Assembly: GCA_937889855.1 (NCBI GenBank)
Contig: CALBYK010000129.1
Location: 1 to 8,997 of the forward strand
Source of the DNA: an uncultured Prevotella sp.
GTDB lineage: Bacteria > Bacteroidota > Bacteroidia > Bacteroidales > Bacteroidaceae
Length of the DNA: 8,997 nucleotides
Direction: 5' to 3'
Below, piece by piece: positions 1-7,051 of this stretch (its first letter is position 1; each line of letters begins with the position of its first letter). The translations under genes were made by a program, and so were the position numbers. The notes beneath the pieces were generated by a model. The model made no database searches. It had not been told where the DNA came from and worked only from the letters and a program-made list of their open reading frames with translations.

Positions 1-3000
1 TACCCGACGTGTATGAGCCGAAGTCGAAGAGGAAATTGTCGTTGAGCGAATAGGTCATCAGCTGGCTTCCGTCAATGCATAGCTGCATGTCATGCCCGAT
101 GCCGGAGCCAGAGGCGTTGATGCCGTCGCGGTCCTTCACCTCAGCCACAAAGTAAGGTGTGGTGTTGACAGTGCCCCCGTTCTGGAATGACGGTGAATTG
201 AGGTAGCAATAGATTGACGGACCTATTGAGTCGTTGTCGGCCACATCGCTGCCGCCCACGATGAAGTCGTCTGTACAACCCTGTGCCATGACGGTATGGT
301 CGTCGTTTATGGCCCATGCGGTGACGAGTCCGGAAGCATCCGAGTAGTTGATGTCCTTTGGCACGGCAAAATCGAGCCGGAACCGGCCTCCACTCACTGT
401 GTTGCGCCCGTTGTATATAGTCTTGGTACGGTCGGTATATGTGAACACCGTCTTAAGGTCGCCGGCATTGTTGCGGCAGGTGATTGTCTCCTTGCTGTCG
501 CGCACGAGCAACGACACCTCTCCCTTGAAGTCGGGCTGGCCGTCGACATGACCTATAACAGATGCCAGGGAGCCGGCTCTCATTATTGCCGTCTTGCCGG
601 TGTCGCCTACTGGGATGCCGTTGATGGAGTCGATCACTATAGTGACGGTAGGCAGATTGAGGCGCACGGCAGGATCGCCGAGCAGCGCAAACTGCAAGGT
701 GTTGTTGGCAAGGCCGAGACTTGACGTCGTCTCGTTCTTGGCAAGCCGCAGCGCCTCGCCTATGGTTATGGGCAGTCCGTCGTCACCGTAGGTCAGCACG
801 TGCCGCATAAATGCCTTGTGTATAATGGCGTTGTATATAGAATAAACAGTGCGCGTCGTGCCAAACACCGCAAGCGCGCCGCCGTTCGGATTGAGCACTG
901 CCTTGGTACCGATGTTGTCGGCAAGGCGGTCGAAAGGCATAAAGTCGCAGCCTACGGTATTCCAGAGCGGAAGGTTGGCATTGGTGAATGTATCGAAATC
1001 GCTCATATGAAGCACGTTCTCATGCGAGAACTGCCACTCGGAGCCATGCCCCACATAGTCCATGATGAGCGCACCCTGTGCCTGCTGCTGCTTGATTATC
1101 TTTGACACATCTGGATAGGCGTTGCCCGAGGCCGTTGTCTCACGCTGGTAGGCGTCCCACATAACCTTCTTCACGAGATACCCGGGGTGGTTGGACACCA
1201 CATCGTCAGCCACGCTGTTGGCGTCAGACATGTGCTGGTTGTTGTCGCCATCGTCACCCATGAAGAATATCGTGTTGAGCCAGGAGCCCTTGTTGGCAGC
1301 AGCGTTGTAGGATATAACCTTGTCGACCATCGCCTTGGCGTCGGCGGCATTAGTCACGGGAAAGCGTCCCACCGCCACATCGAGCTTGTCTACCGTGAGC
1401 GGATTTGCCCCCTCTCCGTCATCAAGCATACAATAGAAGCCGTCGTCAACATAGCAAGAGCGCTTGTCGAACGACTCCTCGCTCTCGAAGGCGAGCAGGT
1501 AGTCGTCGACGGAGAACGTGCGGCAAGCCGACGTACACATGCGGTTGTCCCACACGCTGGAGCCGAAAAGCAGCAGATACTTCGGGGCGTCGGCAGACGT
1601 GGCGGCACGGTCGTAGAGCATTTTGAGATAATGGCGGTAGGCCGAGGCGTCTGGCGTGCCACTCGAGAATTCGTTGAAAAGCTCGTCGGCAGGCACTATG
1701 TTGACACGCATGCCGTCGTGTTCCTCATGGAAAGTCTTGAGGCGCTGGGCCTGTGCGAGCAGCTTCTGCGACGTGGGGATGATTATCACCATGTCGGCCT
1801 GTGGGTCGGCATGGTGGTCCTGGTTGGTTATTCCATAGACATACTCGGGAGCCGGGAACACCGCCGCGGCAAGATCGGGCAACGGCTTCTTGTCGTTCCA
1901 CGCAATCGAGGCGAAATCAAGGTGCACCGGATTGCCGGAGACAACACTAATTACAAGTTTCTGCCTCGCATTGGTACTGTCGGGCTCAACTGTATATATG
2001 CCCGACGCCTGGAAGCCAAGCTTGTATTTGGTCTCGCTTGACGTCATTGCCAGCGTACCGAGCGCATTGCCGTTAAACGAAAGCTTCGTAGAGGCTGTTC
2101 CCGAAGATGTCACGTTGACATACAGACGGCCGGAGGTGGAGTCGCCGAAACGGTCGAACGTGAGAACAATGGAGTCGCCCACCGCTACAGCCTTTGGGTT
2201 GAAGAAATTGCGTCCTCCCTGAAGATATGAGAAGCCGTCTTCCTCATAAAGGTCGTGCCACCACTCAGGCGAGTCGTAGAACGAAGCCACAAATGTGGCA
2301 GAGTCGACCTGTTCGGGGGCAGCGTCGCTTTCAGTAAGGAAATAGTAACCGTAATTGGAGTAGTAGTTGCGGGTGCGGCGGTCGGTTGAGGCCGACTGGT
2401 ACGACACAGGACCCTTGCCGTAGAACAGCCGGCGGTTGCCTACGGTGCACGTAGGCAACTCATGGAGGTCGTCACAAGCCATGAGGTCTGCGGCTGTGAG
2501 CACCTCGTTCTGCAGGTTGCCGCCATAGCCGTAAATCTTCACACGCTCGGGATTGGCAAATCCTGCCTGACGCACAACAGCATCTGTAAGCTGGTAGATG
2601 CCGGTCGCAGGAACCCGTATCTTAGCCCACTTGCCATCACGCAGCACACTGTGGCTGGCATACCGGTTGGCGGGCGCTACGGTGTCGGCTTGCGAGGCAC
2701 GCGAGCTTGGCGACAATGCGGCGCGTGGCTTAGCCAACGCAATGCGGCGAAGCATGAAGCTTGCCAGCACCTGGTATCCGCCATGCCGATAGACAACGGG
2801 GCAGAACGACGCCACAAGCGACGGACGCTTGCGGTCGAGCACTACATTGGTTGTCACCACGGGAAGCTCTGGCGGCAGTCCTGGACTCAAACGGCGGTAA
2901 GCCTCCACATCGGCACTGGGCATGTCGACAAACTCGGGATAGGCTATCTCGAAATTGTATAAAGAGTCGGGAGAGACGGACGCGACGGCCTCGACGTGGC

Positions 3001-3133
3001 TGAAAACCGGCAACACCGAATCGACCCTCACCTCACTTGCCGTGAGGTTGTAGAACCGCTGCGCGCTTGCCTGCATGAAGGCAAGGCACAAGAGAATGAC
3101 GAGATGTATTGTTCGCAAGCTTCTTATTGCCAT
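1..3133 (-). CDS. porU: PorU, type IX secretion system sortase (C25 family), 3' end outside window
   Basis: PorU is the surface protease-transpeptidase of the type IX secretion system: it removes the C-terminal sorting domain of exported cargo and joins the cargo to anionic lipopolysaccharide on the outer face of the outer membrane. The frame is open from the ATG at 3133 to the left edge (1044 codons). Residues 1-25 form a signal peptide: basic MAIRSLR, a hydrophobic core, then ASAQ. A beta-rich N-terminal region follows. The peptidase C25 domain spans about 446-823, with the histidine in YVGHGS (H696) and the cysteine in VGCDFMPFD (C729), followed by the family signature AVFGTTRTVYS. The H-to-C spacing of 33 residues equals that of gingipains. 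After GDPAVRLN an Ig-like region runs to the edge. Family members are about 1100-1300 residues, so roughly the last 100 or more are missing. It starts 51 bases after the FAH-family gene and is probably cotranscribed with it. In Porphyromonas porV follows porU; whether it does here is not visible. Confidence 0.95.
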   Translation of the reverse strand, partial: MAIRSLRTIHLVILLCLAFMQASAQRFYNLTASEVRVDSVLPVFSHVEAVASVSPDSLYNFEIAYPEFVDMPSADVEAYRRLSPGLPPELPVVTTNVVLDRKRPSLVASFCPVVYRHGGYQVLASFMLRRIALAKPRAALSPSSRASQADTVAPANRYASHSVLRDGKWAKIRVPATGIYQLTDAVVRQAGFANPERVKIYGYGGNLQNEVLTAADLMACDDLHELPTCTVGNRRLFYGKGPVSYQSASTDRRTRNYYSNYGYYFLTESDAAPEQVDSATFVASFYDSPEWWHDLYEEDGFSYLQGGRNFFNPKAVAVGDSIVLTFDRFGDSTSGRLYVNVTSSGTASTKLSFNGNALGTLAMTSSETKYKLGFQASGIYTVEPDSTNARQKLVISVVSGNPVHLDFASIAWNDKKPLPDLAAAVFPAPEYVYGITNQDHHADPQADMVIIIPTSQKLLAQAQRLKTFHEEHDGMRVNIVPADELFNEFSSGTPDASAYRHYLKMLYDRAATSADAPKYLLLFGSSVWDNRMCTSACRTFSVDDYLLAFESEESFDKRSCYVDDGFYCMLDDGEGANPLTVDKLDVAVGRFPVTNAADAKAMVDKVISYNAAANKGSWLNTIFFMGDDGDNNQHMSDANSVADDVVSNHPGYLVKKVMWDAYQRETTASGNAYPDVSKIIKQQQAQGALIMDYVGHGSEWQFSHENVLHMSDFDTFTNANLPLWNTVGCDFMPFDRLADNIGTKAVLNPNGGALAVFGTTRTVYSIYNAIIHKAFMRHVLTYGDDGLPITIGEALRLAKNETTSSLGLANNTLQFALLGDPAVRLNLPTVTIVIDSINGIPVGDTGKTAIMRAGSLASVIGHVDGQPDFKGEVSLLVRDSKETITCRNNAGDLKTVFTYTDRTKTIYNGRNTVSGGRFRLDFAVPKDINYSDASGLVTAWAINDDHTVMAQGCTDDFIVGGSDVADNDSIGPSIYCYLNSPSFQNGGTVNTTPYFVAEVKDRDGINASGSGIGHDMQLCIDGSQLMTYSLNDNFLFDFGSYTSG

Positions 3134-3184
3134 ATATGTATTGAATATTCTTGTATTATAGTCTATCTTCAAGCACCGCTGCAA

Positions 3185-3802
3185 CTACTTGCAGTTGAAC
3201 TCCAGCACCTTTCGGTCCTCGACATATCCTTCGAGCTTGTCGTCGATGTGAACGGGGCCCACTCCAGCTGGTGTACCAGTATACAATATGTCGCCCGTCT
3301 TGAGAGTGAAATACTGTGAGATGTAGGATATGAGCTGGTCTACACGATAGAGCATGTCTGAGGTGCAGCCCTCCTGTACAGTGCTACCGTTGATGTCAAG
3401 GCGGAAGTGTATGGCCTGAATGTCACGGAACTTCTCCACAGACACCCAGTCGCCTATCACCGCCGAACCGTCAAAGCCCTTGCACAACTCCCACGGCTTA
3501 CCTTCCTCGCGCAGTTTCTTCTGCAGCTCACGGGCAGTAAAGTCAATGCCCACTGTGACGGCATCATAGTAGCGATGTGCAAAACGCTCAGGTATGGTCT
3601 TGCCAAGTTTGCAGATGCGCACAACAAGCTCCGTCTCATAGTCGATGCGCCCCATATGGTCGGGGATGAAGAACGGCTTGTGATCCTTGAGCAATGCCGA
3701 GTCGGCCTTGGTGAAAATCACAGGACTCTCTGGTTTATATAACGAGCCATGAAGCTCTTTATTGTGTTCGAGGTAATTCATACCTACAGCAAATATCTTC
3801 AT
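3185..3802 (-). CDS. Fumarylacetoacetate hydrolase family protein (FAHD1/YcgM-like)
   Basis: This 205-residue protein is a short FAH-fold enzyme of the FAHD1/YcgM type, a cytoplasmic family that includes acylpyruvate hydrolases and oxaloacetate decarboxylases. The sequence opens with MKIFAVGMNYLEHNKEL, as in the family, and PVIFTKADSAL supplies an active-site region near residues 27-37. The metal ligands are recognisable as E56 and E58 in DYETELVV and D87 in VGIDFTAR; the 31-residue gap between E56 and D87 matches that in FAHD1. K108 and the C-terminal loop TGTPAGVGP (175-183) are also typical. The length fits a complete single-domain protein. It lies between the tsf terminator and porU, 51 bases from porU, so the two probably share a transcript. 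I recall a FAH-family gene next to porU in Porphyromonas too, but cannot check it here. The substrate cannot be read from sequence, and no other tyrosine or aromatic catabolism genes are nearby. Confidence 0.93.
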   Translation of the reverse strand: MKIFAVGMNYLEHNKELHGSLYKPESPVIFTKADSALLKDHKPFFIPDHMGRIDYETELVVRICKLGKTIPERFAHRYYDAVTVGIDFTARELQKKLREEGKPWELCKGFDGSAVIGDWVSVEKFRDIQAIHFRLDINGSTVQEGCTSDMLYRVDQLISYISQYFTLKTGDILYTGTPAGVGPVHIDDKLEGYVEDRKVLEFNCK

Positions 3803-3816
3803 TTTTCTTTCTTTTT

Positions 3817-3957
3817 AGTTGACAAGTTTCCTTTATTAGTTGACAAACAGACGAGTAGACAAGGAGAACAAGGAGTCGAGTAGACAAGGGGATTTGCTAA
3901 CTCATCATGCAATCAACTCGTCAACTTGCCAACTCACCAAATAGTCAACTTTCAAAC
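3817..3957. repeat. Low-complexity spacer with short direct and inverted repeats
   Basis: The leader of the FAH-family gene is built from variants of a few words. AGTTGACAA occurs at 3817-3825 and 3838-3846 (21 apart), and CGAGTAGACAAGG at 3852-3864 and 3877-3889 (25 apart). From about 3912 onward the reverse-complement type appears (CAACTCGTCAACTTGCCAACTC, read here as CAACTC, GTCAACTT and CCAACTC words, and GTCAACTT again near 3948). The region has no open frame of note and no TAnnTTTG box. It looks like a decayed tandem repeat that may fold back on itself; any function is unknown. Confidence 0.6.
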
Positions 3958-3992
3958 AAAAAAGCCGCAGAAGGCTCACACCCTCCACGGCT
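3958..3992 (-). terminator. Intrinsic terminator after tsf
   Basis: Reading the minus strand, a hairpin begins 34 bases after the tsf stop codon. AGCCGTGGAGGGT (3992-3980) pairs with GCCTTCTGCGGCT (3975-3963) through 13 consecutive pairs, four of them G-U, around the four-base loop GTGA, a GNRA-type tetraloop. A run of six T follows at 3963-3958, one of which overlaps the stem base. This is a classical Rho-independent terminator. It should close the rplM-rpsI-rpsB-tsf transcript and separate it from the FAH-family gene and porU. Confidence 0.88.
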
Positions 3993-4026
3993 CCAATTAT
4001 AAAATCATGCGTAATTGATTTCTCGA

Positions 4027-5022
4027 TTACTCAGCAGCAAGAGTGAAGCGCTTGTAAGCAACAATCTTCAATTCCTTGTCCTGCTTCTTGAGGTAGTCGG
4101 CAACGCTCTCCTTGTCGCCGTCGCCGAACTGGAACTCCTGGCAAACGAGGCAGTTCTCCTTGAGGAACTTGCCCACACGACCCTTAGCGATGTTCTGGAT
4201 CATGTTCTCGTTGAGGTTGGCCTTCTTCTCCTCTGAAACAGCAGCGCTGATCTCGCGGAACTTGGCAACGTCCTCTGCAGTGATCCAGCCCTTGCCCTGG
4301 TTAGACTCGATGTGGTCCTCAGAGTCGAAGTGGTTAGGATTCAAACCTGCCTTCTTGAGAGCGGCAGCTACAGCCTTCTCAACCTGCTCTTCCTTGGTCT
4401 TCTCCACAGCGACCTTGTACTCCTCCTCCTTTACAGACTCAGGTACAGAAGCCTCGTCAAGAGCGATAGGCTTCATGGCAGCCACCTGCATAGCGATCTT
4501 GTGACCAGCCTCCTCATTGTTCTTGTTGAGCTGAACCATTGTGCAGAGAGTGTGCTTCTTCATGTGGTCGTAAACCTCGATGTTCTCACCCTCGAGCACG
4601 TTGTAGCCGTCGAGCTCCATCTTCTCGCCTGTGATACCAGAGCGCTGTGTCACAGCAGCCTGAACGTCAGCATCACCGAGCTTCAGAGCCTTAACCTCGT
4701 CAAGAGTCTGAGCCTTGGCAGCGATGGCAGCGTCGAGGATGTCCTGTGTCAACTTGATGAAGTCGGCACCGTTGGCAACGAAGTCAGTCTCGCACTTAAG
4801 AGCTATCATGGCAGCGAAGTTGCCTTCCTTCTTAACAAGCACGCAGCCGTTGGATGTCTCGCGGTCAGAACGCTTTGCAGCGATAGCGAGTCCACGCTCA
4901 CGGAGCAACTCCTTTGCCTTATCGAAATCACCTTCTGCCTCTGTGAGGGCCTTCTTTACGTCTGCAAGACCGGCACCGGTCATGGCACGAAGCTTCTTGA
5001 TATCTTCTATTGAAATAGCCAT
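4027..5022 (-). CDS. tsf: Translation elongation factor Ts
   Basis: EF-Ts is the cytoplasmic guanine nucleotide exchange factor for EF-Tu, releasing GDP so that EF-Tu can be recharged. The 331-residue product begins with the N-terminal UBA-like domain (about residues 3-45; IKKLRAMTGAGLADVKKAL), followed by the core. The EF-Tu contact motif TDFV lies at 79-82 in CETDFVANG; D80 and F81 are the residues that displace the Mg2+ region of EF-Tu in the E. coli complex. The protein is longer than E. coli EF-Ts (283), which is normal for Bacteroidales. The ATG at 5022 is chosen because the protein then begins MAISIEDIKKL as in homologues; no Shine-Dalgarno is present and the upstream bases are A/T-rich. 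It follows rpsB with a 209-base spacer containing a hairpin and a 9-bp tandem repeat, and is closed by a strong terminator. Confidence 0.98.
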   Translation of the reverse strand: MAISIEDIKKLRAMTGAGLADVKKALTEAEGDFDKAKELLRERGLAIAAKRSDRETSNGCVLVKKEGNFAAMIALKCETDFVANGADFIKLTQDILDAAIAAKAQTLDEVKALKLGDADVQAAVTQRSGITGEKMELDGYNVLEGENIEVYDHMKKHTLCTMVQLNKNNEEAGHKIAMQVAAMKPIALDEASVPESVKEEEYKVAVEKTKEEQVEKAVAAALKKAGLNPNHFDSEDHIESNQGKGWITAEDVAKFREISAAVSEEKKANLNENMIQNIAKGRVGKFLKENCLVCQEFQFGDGDKESVADYLKKQDKELKIVAYKRFTLAAE

Positions 5023-5072
5023 TGTTGTAATTTATTAATTATTTAGTAATGTTTTGGTTGATTATGGAATAG

Positions 5073-5126
5073 GACTCATAAGACCTATAAGACCTACAAG
5101 ACCTACAAAACCTATACGTCCTATAT
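5073..5126. repeat. 9-bp tandem repeat, six copies, in the rpsB-tsf spacer
   Basis: Six consecutive 9-base units can be read with no gap: gactcataa, gacctataa, gacctacaa, gacctacaa, aacctatac, gtcctatat, starting at 5073, 5082, 5091, 5100, 5109 and 5118. The central units are nearly identical and the outer ones diverge, as in an ageing tandem array. It lies in the untranslated region upstream of tsf, ending about 50 bases before the tsf start. Similar short intergenic tandems are familiar in Bacteroidales genomes; a function here is not evident. Confidence 0.8.
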
Positions 5127-5153
5127 AGCTTTATTGCTTATGTCCTTTAACCC

Positions 5154-5211
5154 AAAAATCGGAAATTCTCTAATCAAAATATGCTGATTTATGAATTAAA
5201 GAATTTCCGAT
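5154..5211 (-). terminator. Hairpin with T-run between rpsB and tsf (terminator or attenuator)
   Basis: A perfect 12-bp inverted repeat, ATCGGAAATTCT at 5158-5169 and AGAATTTCCGAT at 5200-5211, surrounds a 30-base loop in which four further pairs are possible after one mismatch. On the minus strand the second arm runs directly into TTTTT (5158-5154), which gives the shape of an intrinsic terminator 20 bases after the rpsB stop. The stem is A/T-rich and the loop is long, so termination may be partial. That would lower tsf relative to rpsB, or separate tsf under its own promoter. I found no perfect TAnnTTTG box upstream of tsf; the nearest is TAGGTTTT near 5107-5114. Confidence 0.65.
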
Positions 5212-5231
5212 CCTTATGTTATTGCGAAAAA

Positions 5232-6008
5232 TTACTCGGCAGCAGCCTCTTCCTTGCGAGCCTTGCGGGGAGCCTTGCCCTCCTTCTGCTCAGCGGCAGC
5301 CTTCTCGTCGGCCTTCTCTACCTTGCGCTCCTCAAGGCCCTCTGCGATAGCACCGCAGCAAGCAGAAAGGATTACGTCGATAGAATCTTTGGCGTCGTCG
5401 TTAGCCGGGATGATGTAGTCGATGTTGCGTGGGTCAGAGTTGGTGTCGACAATGGCGAACACTGGGATACCGAGGCGGTTGGCCTCCTTCACTGCGATGT
5501 TCTCCTTCATCACGTCAACAACGAACAAAGCGCTCGGAAGGCGAGTCAAGTCGGCGATAGAACCGAGGTTCTTCTCCAGCTTAGCGCGCTGGCGTGTCAC
5601 CTGAAGAAGCTCGCGCTTAGAGAGCTTCGAGAATGTACCGTCGTTCATGAGCTTGTCGATGTTCGCCATTTTCTTCACAGCCTTGCGGATTGTCGGGAAG
5701 TTGGTGAGCATACCGCCCGGCCAACGCTCGATAACGTAAGGCATGTTCACGCTCGCTGCCTTCTCGGCAACGATGTCCTTAGCCTGTTTTTTAGTAGCGA
5801 CGAACAGGATTTTCTTGCCTGACTTTGCGATCTGCTTCAAAGCCTCTGCAGCCTCGTCAACCTTGGCTACTGTCTTGTGCAAATCGATGATATGAATGCC
5901 GTTGCGCTCCATGAAGATATAAGGAGCCATTGCGGGATTCCACTTACGACGGAGGTGGCCAAAGTGACAGCCTGCCTCTAACAACTGGTCAAAATTAGTT
6001 CTTGACAT
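5232..6008 (-). CDS. rpsB: Small ribosomal subunit protein uS2
   Basis: Ribosomal protein S2 binds late to the 30S subunit between head and body, near the S1 site. The 258-residue product starts MSRTNFDQLLEAGCHFGHLRRKWNP, which holds the conserved AGxHFGH segment, continues through MERNGIHIIDLHKT (33-46), and has WPGGMLTNF at 96-104; the CCGAIAEG segment lies near 215. The last 35 residues or so are a Lys/Glu/Ala-rich tail, presumably disordered, that makes it longer than E. coli S2 (241). The start at 6008 is preceded by an A/T-rich stretch without a Shine-Dalgarno. It is the third gene of the rplM-rpsI-rpsB-tsf block, 183 bases after rpsI and 209 before tsf. Confidence 0.98.
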   Translation of the reverse strand: MSRTNFDQLLEAGCHFGHLRRKWNPAMAPYIFMERNGIHIIDLHKTVAKVDEAAEALKQIAKSGKKILFVATKKQAKDIVAEKAASVNMPYVIERWPGGMLTNFPTIRKAVKKMANIDKLMNDGTFSKLSKRELLQVTRQRAKLEKNLGSIADLTRLPSALFVVDVMKENIAVKEANRLGIPVFAIVDTNSDPRNIDYIIPANDDAKDSIDVILSACCGAIAEGLEERKVEKADEKAAAEQKEGKAPRKARKEEAAAE

Positions 6009-6080
6009 TTCTTTGTTTCTTTGTTTAATTGTTTACTTTCCTTTGAGTTATTTCGAACCAGCCCGCGGGTAATCAACAAG

Positions 6081-6147
6081 ATTGAAAGATAGAAAAATTG
6101 AAAGAATGAAGCATTTACATATTTCCATCGTCCCATATTTCCATCGT
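6081..6147. repeat. Two 16-bp-period direct repeats in the rpsI-rpsB spacer
   Basis: ATTGAAAGA occurs at 6081-6089 and 6097-6105, and CATATTTCCATCGT at 6118-6131 and 6134-6147. Both pairs are offset by 16 bases although their sequences are unrelated. The repeats lie in the untranslated region between rpsI and rpsB. No terminator-like hairpin with a T-run and no TAnnTTTG box was found in this spacer, so read-through from rpsI into rpsB is expected. Confidence 0.65.
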
Positions 6148-6192
6148 TTCTGTCGGGTCTCGCGAGTTTGGATACTAAACAGCGCGCAAATA

Positions 6193-6579
6193 TTAACGCT
6201 TGCTGAACTGGAAGCGGCGGCGTGCCTTCGGCTGACCCGGCTTCTTACGCTCAACCTCACGAGAGTCGCGTGTGAGGAAGCCCTGAACCTTGAGAGCCTT
6301 CTTGTCTTCAGCGTTAACCTTCACGAGTGCACGTGCGATGGCAAGACGGAGAGCCTGGCTCTGGCCTGTGAAACCGCCACCGTCAAGGTTGCACTTGATA
6401 TCGTATTTTTCCTCGACACCGAGCAACTGCAATGGCTGCTTTACAACATACTGCAGGATTGCTGATGGGAAATACTTTGCGAGTTCTTCTTTGTTGATAG
6501 TGATCTTACCGGTGCCCTCTGTGAGGTAAACACGAGCTACGGCACTCTTACGGCGACCAATTGCGTTTATCATTTCCAT
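6193..6579 (-). CDS. rpsI: Small ribosomal subunit protein uS9
   Basis: Ribosomal protein S9 sits in the head of the 30S subunit, and its C-terminal tail reaches the P-site tRNA anticodon stem-loop. The 128-residue product has GRRKSAVARVYL at 8-19, the core signature GGGFTGQSQALRLAIARAL at 67-85, and the invariant C-terminus ending SKR, which is the tRNA-contacting tail. The length is normal. A second ATG two codons in (MEM-INA) is possible, but the first gives the usual Bacteroidales N-terminus. Only 10 bases separate it from the rplM stop, so rplM and rpsI form the tightly coupled pair seen in most bacteria. Confidence 0.98.
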   Translation of the reverse strand: MEMINAIGRRKSAVARVYLTEGTGKITINKEELAKYFPSAILQYVVKQPLQLLGVEEKYDIKCNLDGGGFTGQSQALRLAIARALVKVNAEDKKALKVQGFLTRDSREVERKKPGQPKARRRFQFSKR

Positions 6580-6589
6580 CTTCTATGCT

Positions 6590-7051
6590 TTATTTATACT
6601 GGTTAATATCGATAGCCTTCGGCTGCTGTGCCTCGTGCTTGTGCTCTGTTCCGTCATAGATATAGAGGTTGTCGATCAAGCGACGACCGAGCGGACCCTT
6701 CGGGAGCATGCCCTTGACTGCGTGGCGGATGATCTTGTCCATTCCGTCCGGACGCTTGCGGAGCTCAGCCGGAGTGTTGAAGCGCTGTCCACCAGGATAG
6801 CCAGTATAACGAGTGTAAACCTTGTCAGTTTCCTTCTTGCCTGTGAAAACTGCCTTGGCTGCGTTGATGATGATAACGTTGTCTCCACAGTCTACGTGAG
6901 GTGTGAAGTTTGGCTTGTACTTTCCGCGGATTAATTTTGCTACCTTAGAGCAGAGACGACCTACAACCTGGTCTGTGGCGTCAATAACCACCCACTCCTT
7001 CTTAGCTGTTTCCTTGTTGGCGGAAATAGTCTTGTAACTTAAAGTGTTCAT
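6590..7051 (-). CDS. rplM: Large ribosomal subunit protein uL13
   Basis: Ribosomal protein L13 is an early 50S assembly protein that binds 23S rRNA. The 153-residue product carries WVVIDATDQVVGRLCSKVA (20-38), HVDCGDNVIIINA (52-64), the YTGYPGG segment (82-88) and the signature VKGMLPKGPLGR (112-123). It is slightly longer than E. coli L13 (142) because of a short C-terminal extension. The ATG at 7051 is preceded by a very A/T-rich stretch (aaattaaaca), typical of Bacteroidota starts. It heads the translation block, behind a perfect -7 box and a leader of about 140 bases, which makes it the likely first cistron of the operon. Confidence 0.98.
   Translation of the reverse strand: MNTLSYKTISANKETAKKEWVVIDATDQVVGRLCSKVAKLIRGKYKPNFTPHVDCGDNVIIINAAKAVFTGKKETDKVYTRYTGYPGGQRFNTPAELRKRPDGMDKIIRHAVKGMLPKGPLGRRLIDNLYIYDGTEHKHEAQQPKAIDINQYK

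Noticed and set aside
1187..2041. Plus-strand open frame of 284 codons
   Set aside because: It lies wholly antisense to porU, whose minus-strand frame is uninterrupted and carries the C25 signatures; the plus-strand product is a His/Val/Arg-rich shadow without a family.
4312..5013. Plus-strand open frame of 233 codons opposite tsf
   Set aside because: The Leu/Val-rich product is an antisense shadow of a clear EF-Ts gene.
5107..5114. TAGGTTTT as a tsf promoter
   Set aside because: One base off the TAnnTTTG consensus, inside the 9-bp tandem repeat, and without a -33 element at the right distance; not strong enough to annotate.
5181..5822. Plus-strand open frame of 213 codons opposite rpsB
   Set aside because: Antisense shadow of S2; it also crosses the rpsB-tsf hairpin and has no recognisable motifs.
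6159..6166. Palindrome CTCGCGAG after rpsI as a terminator
   Set aside because: Only an 8-base palindrome with no loop and no T-run.
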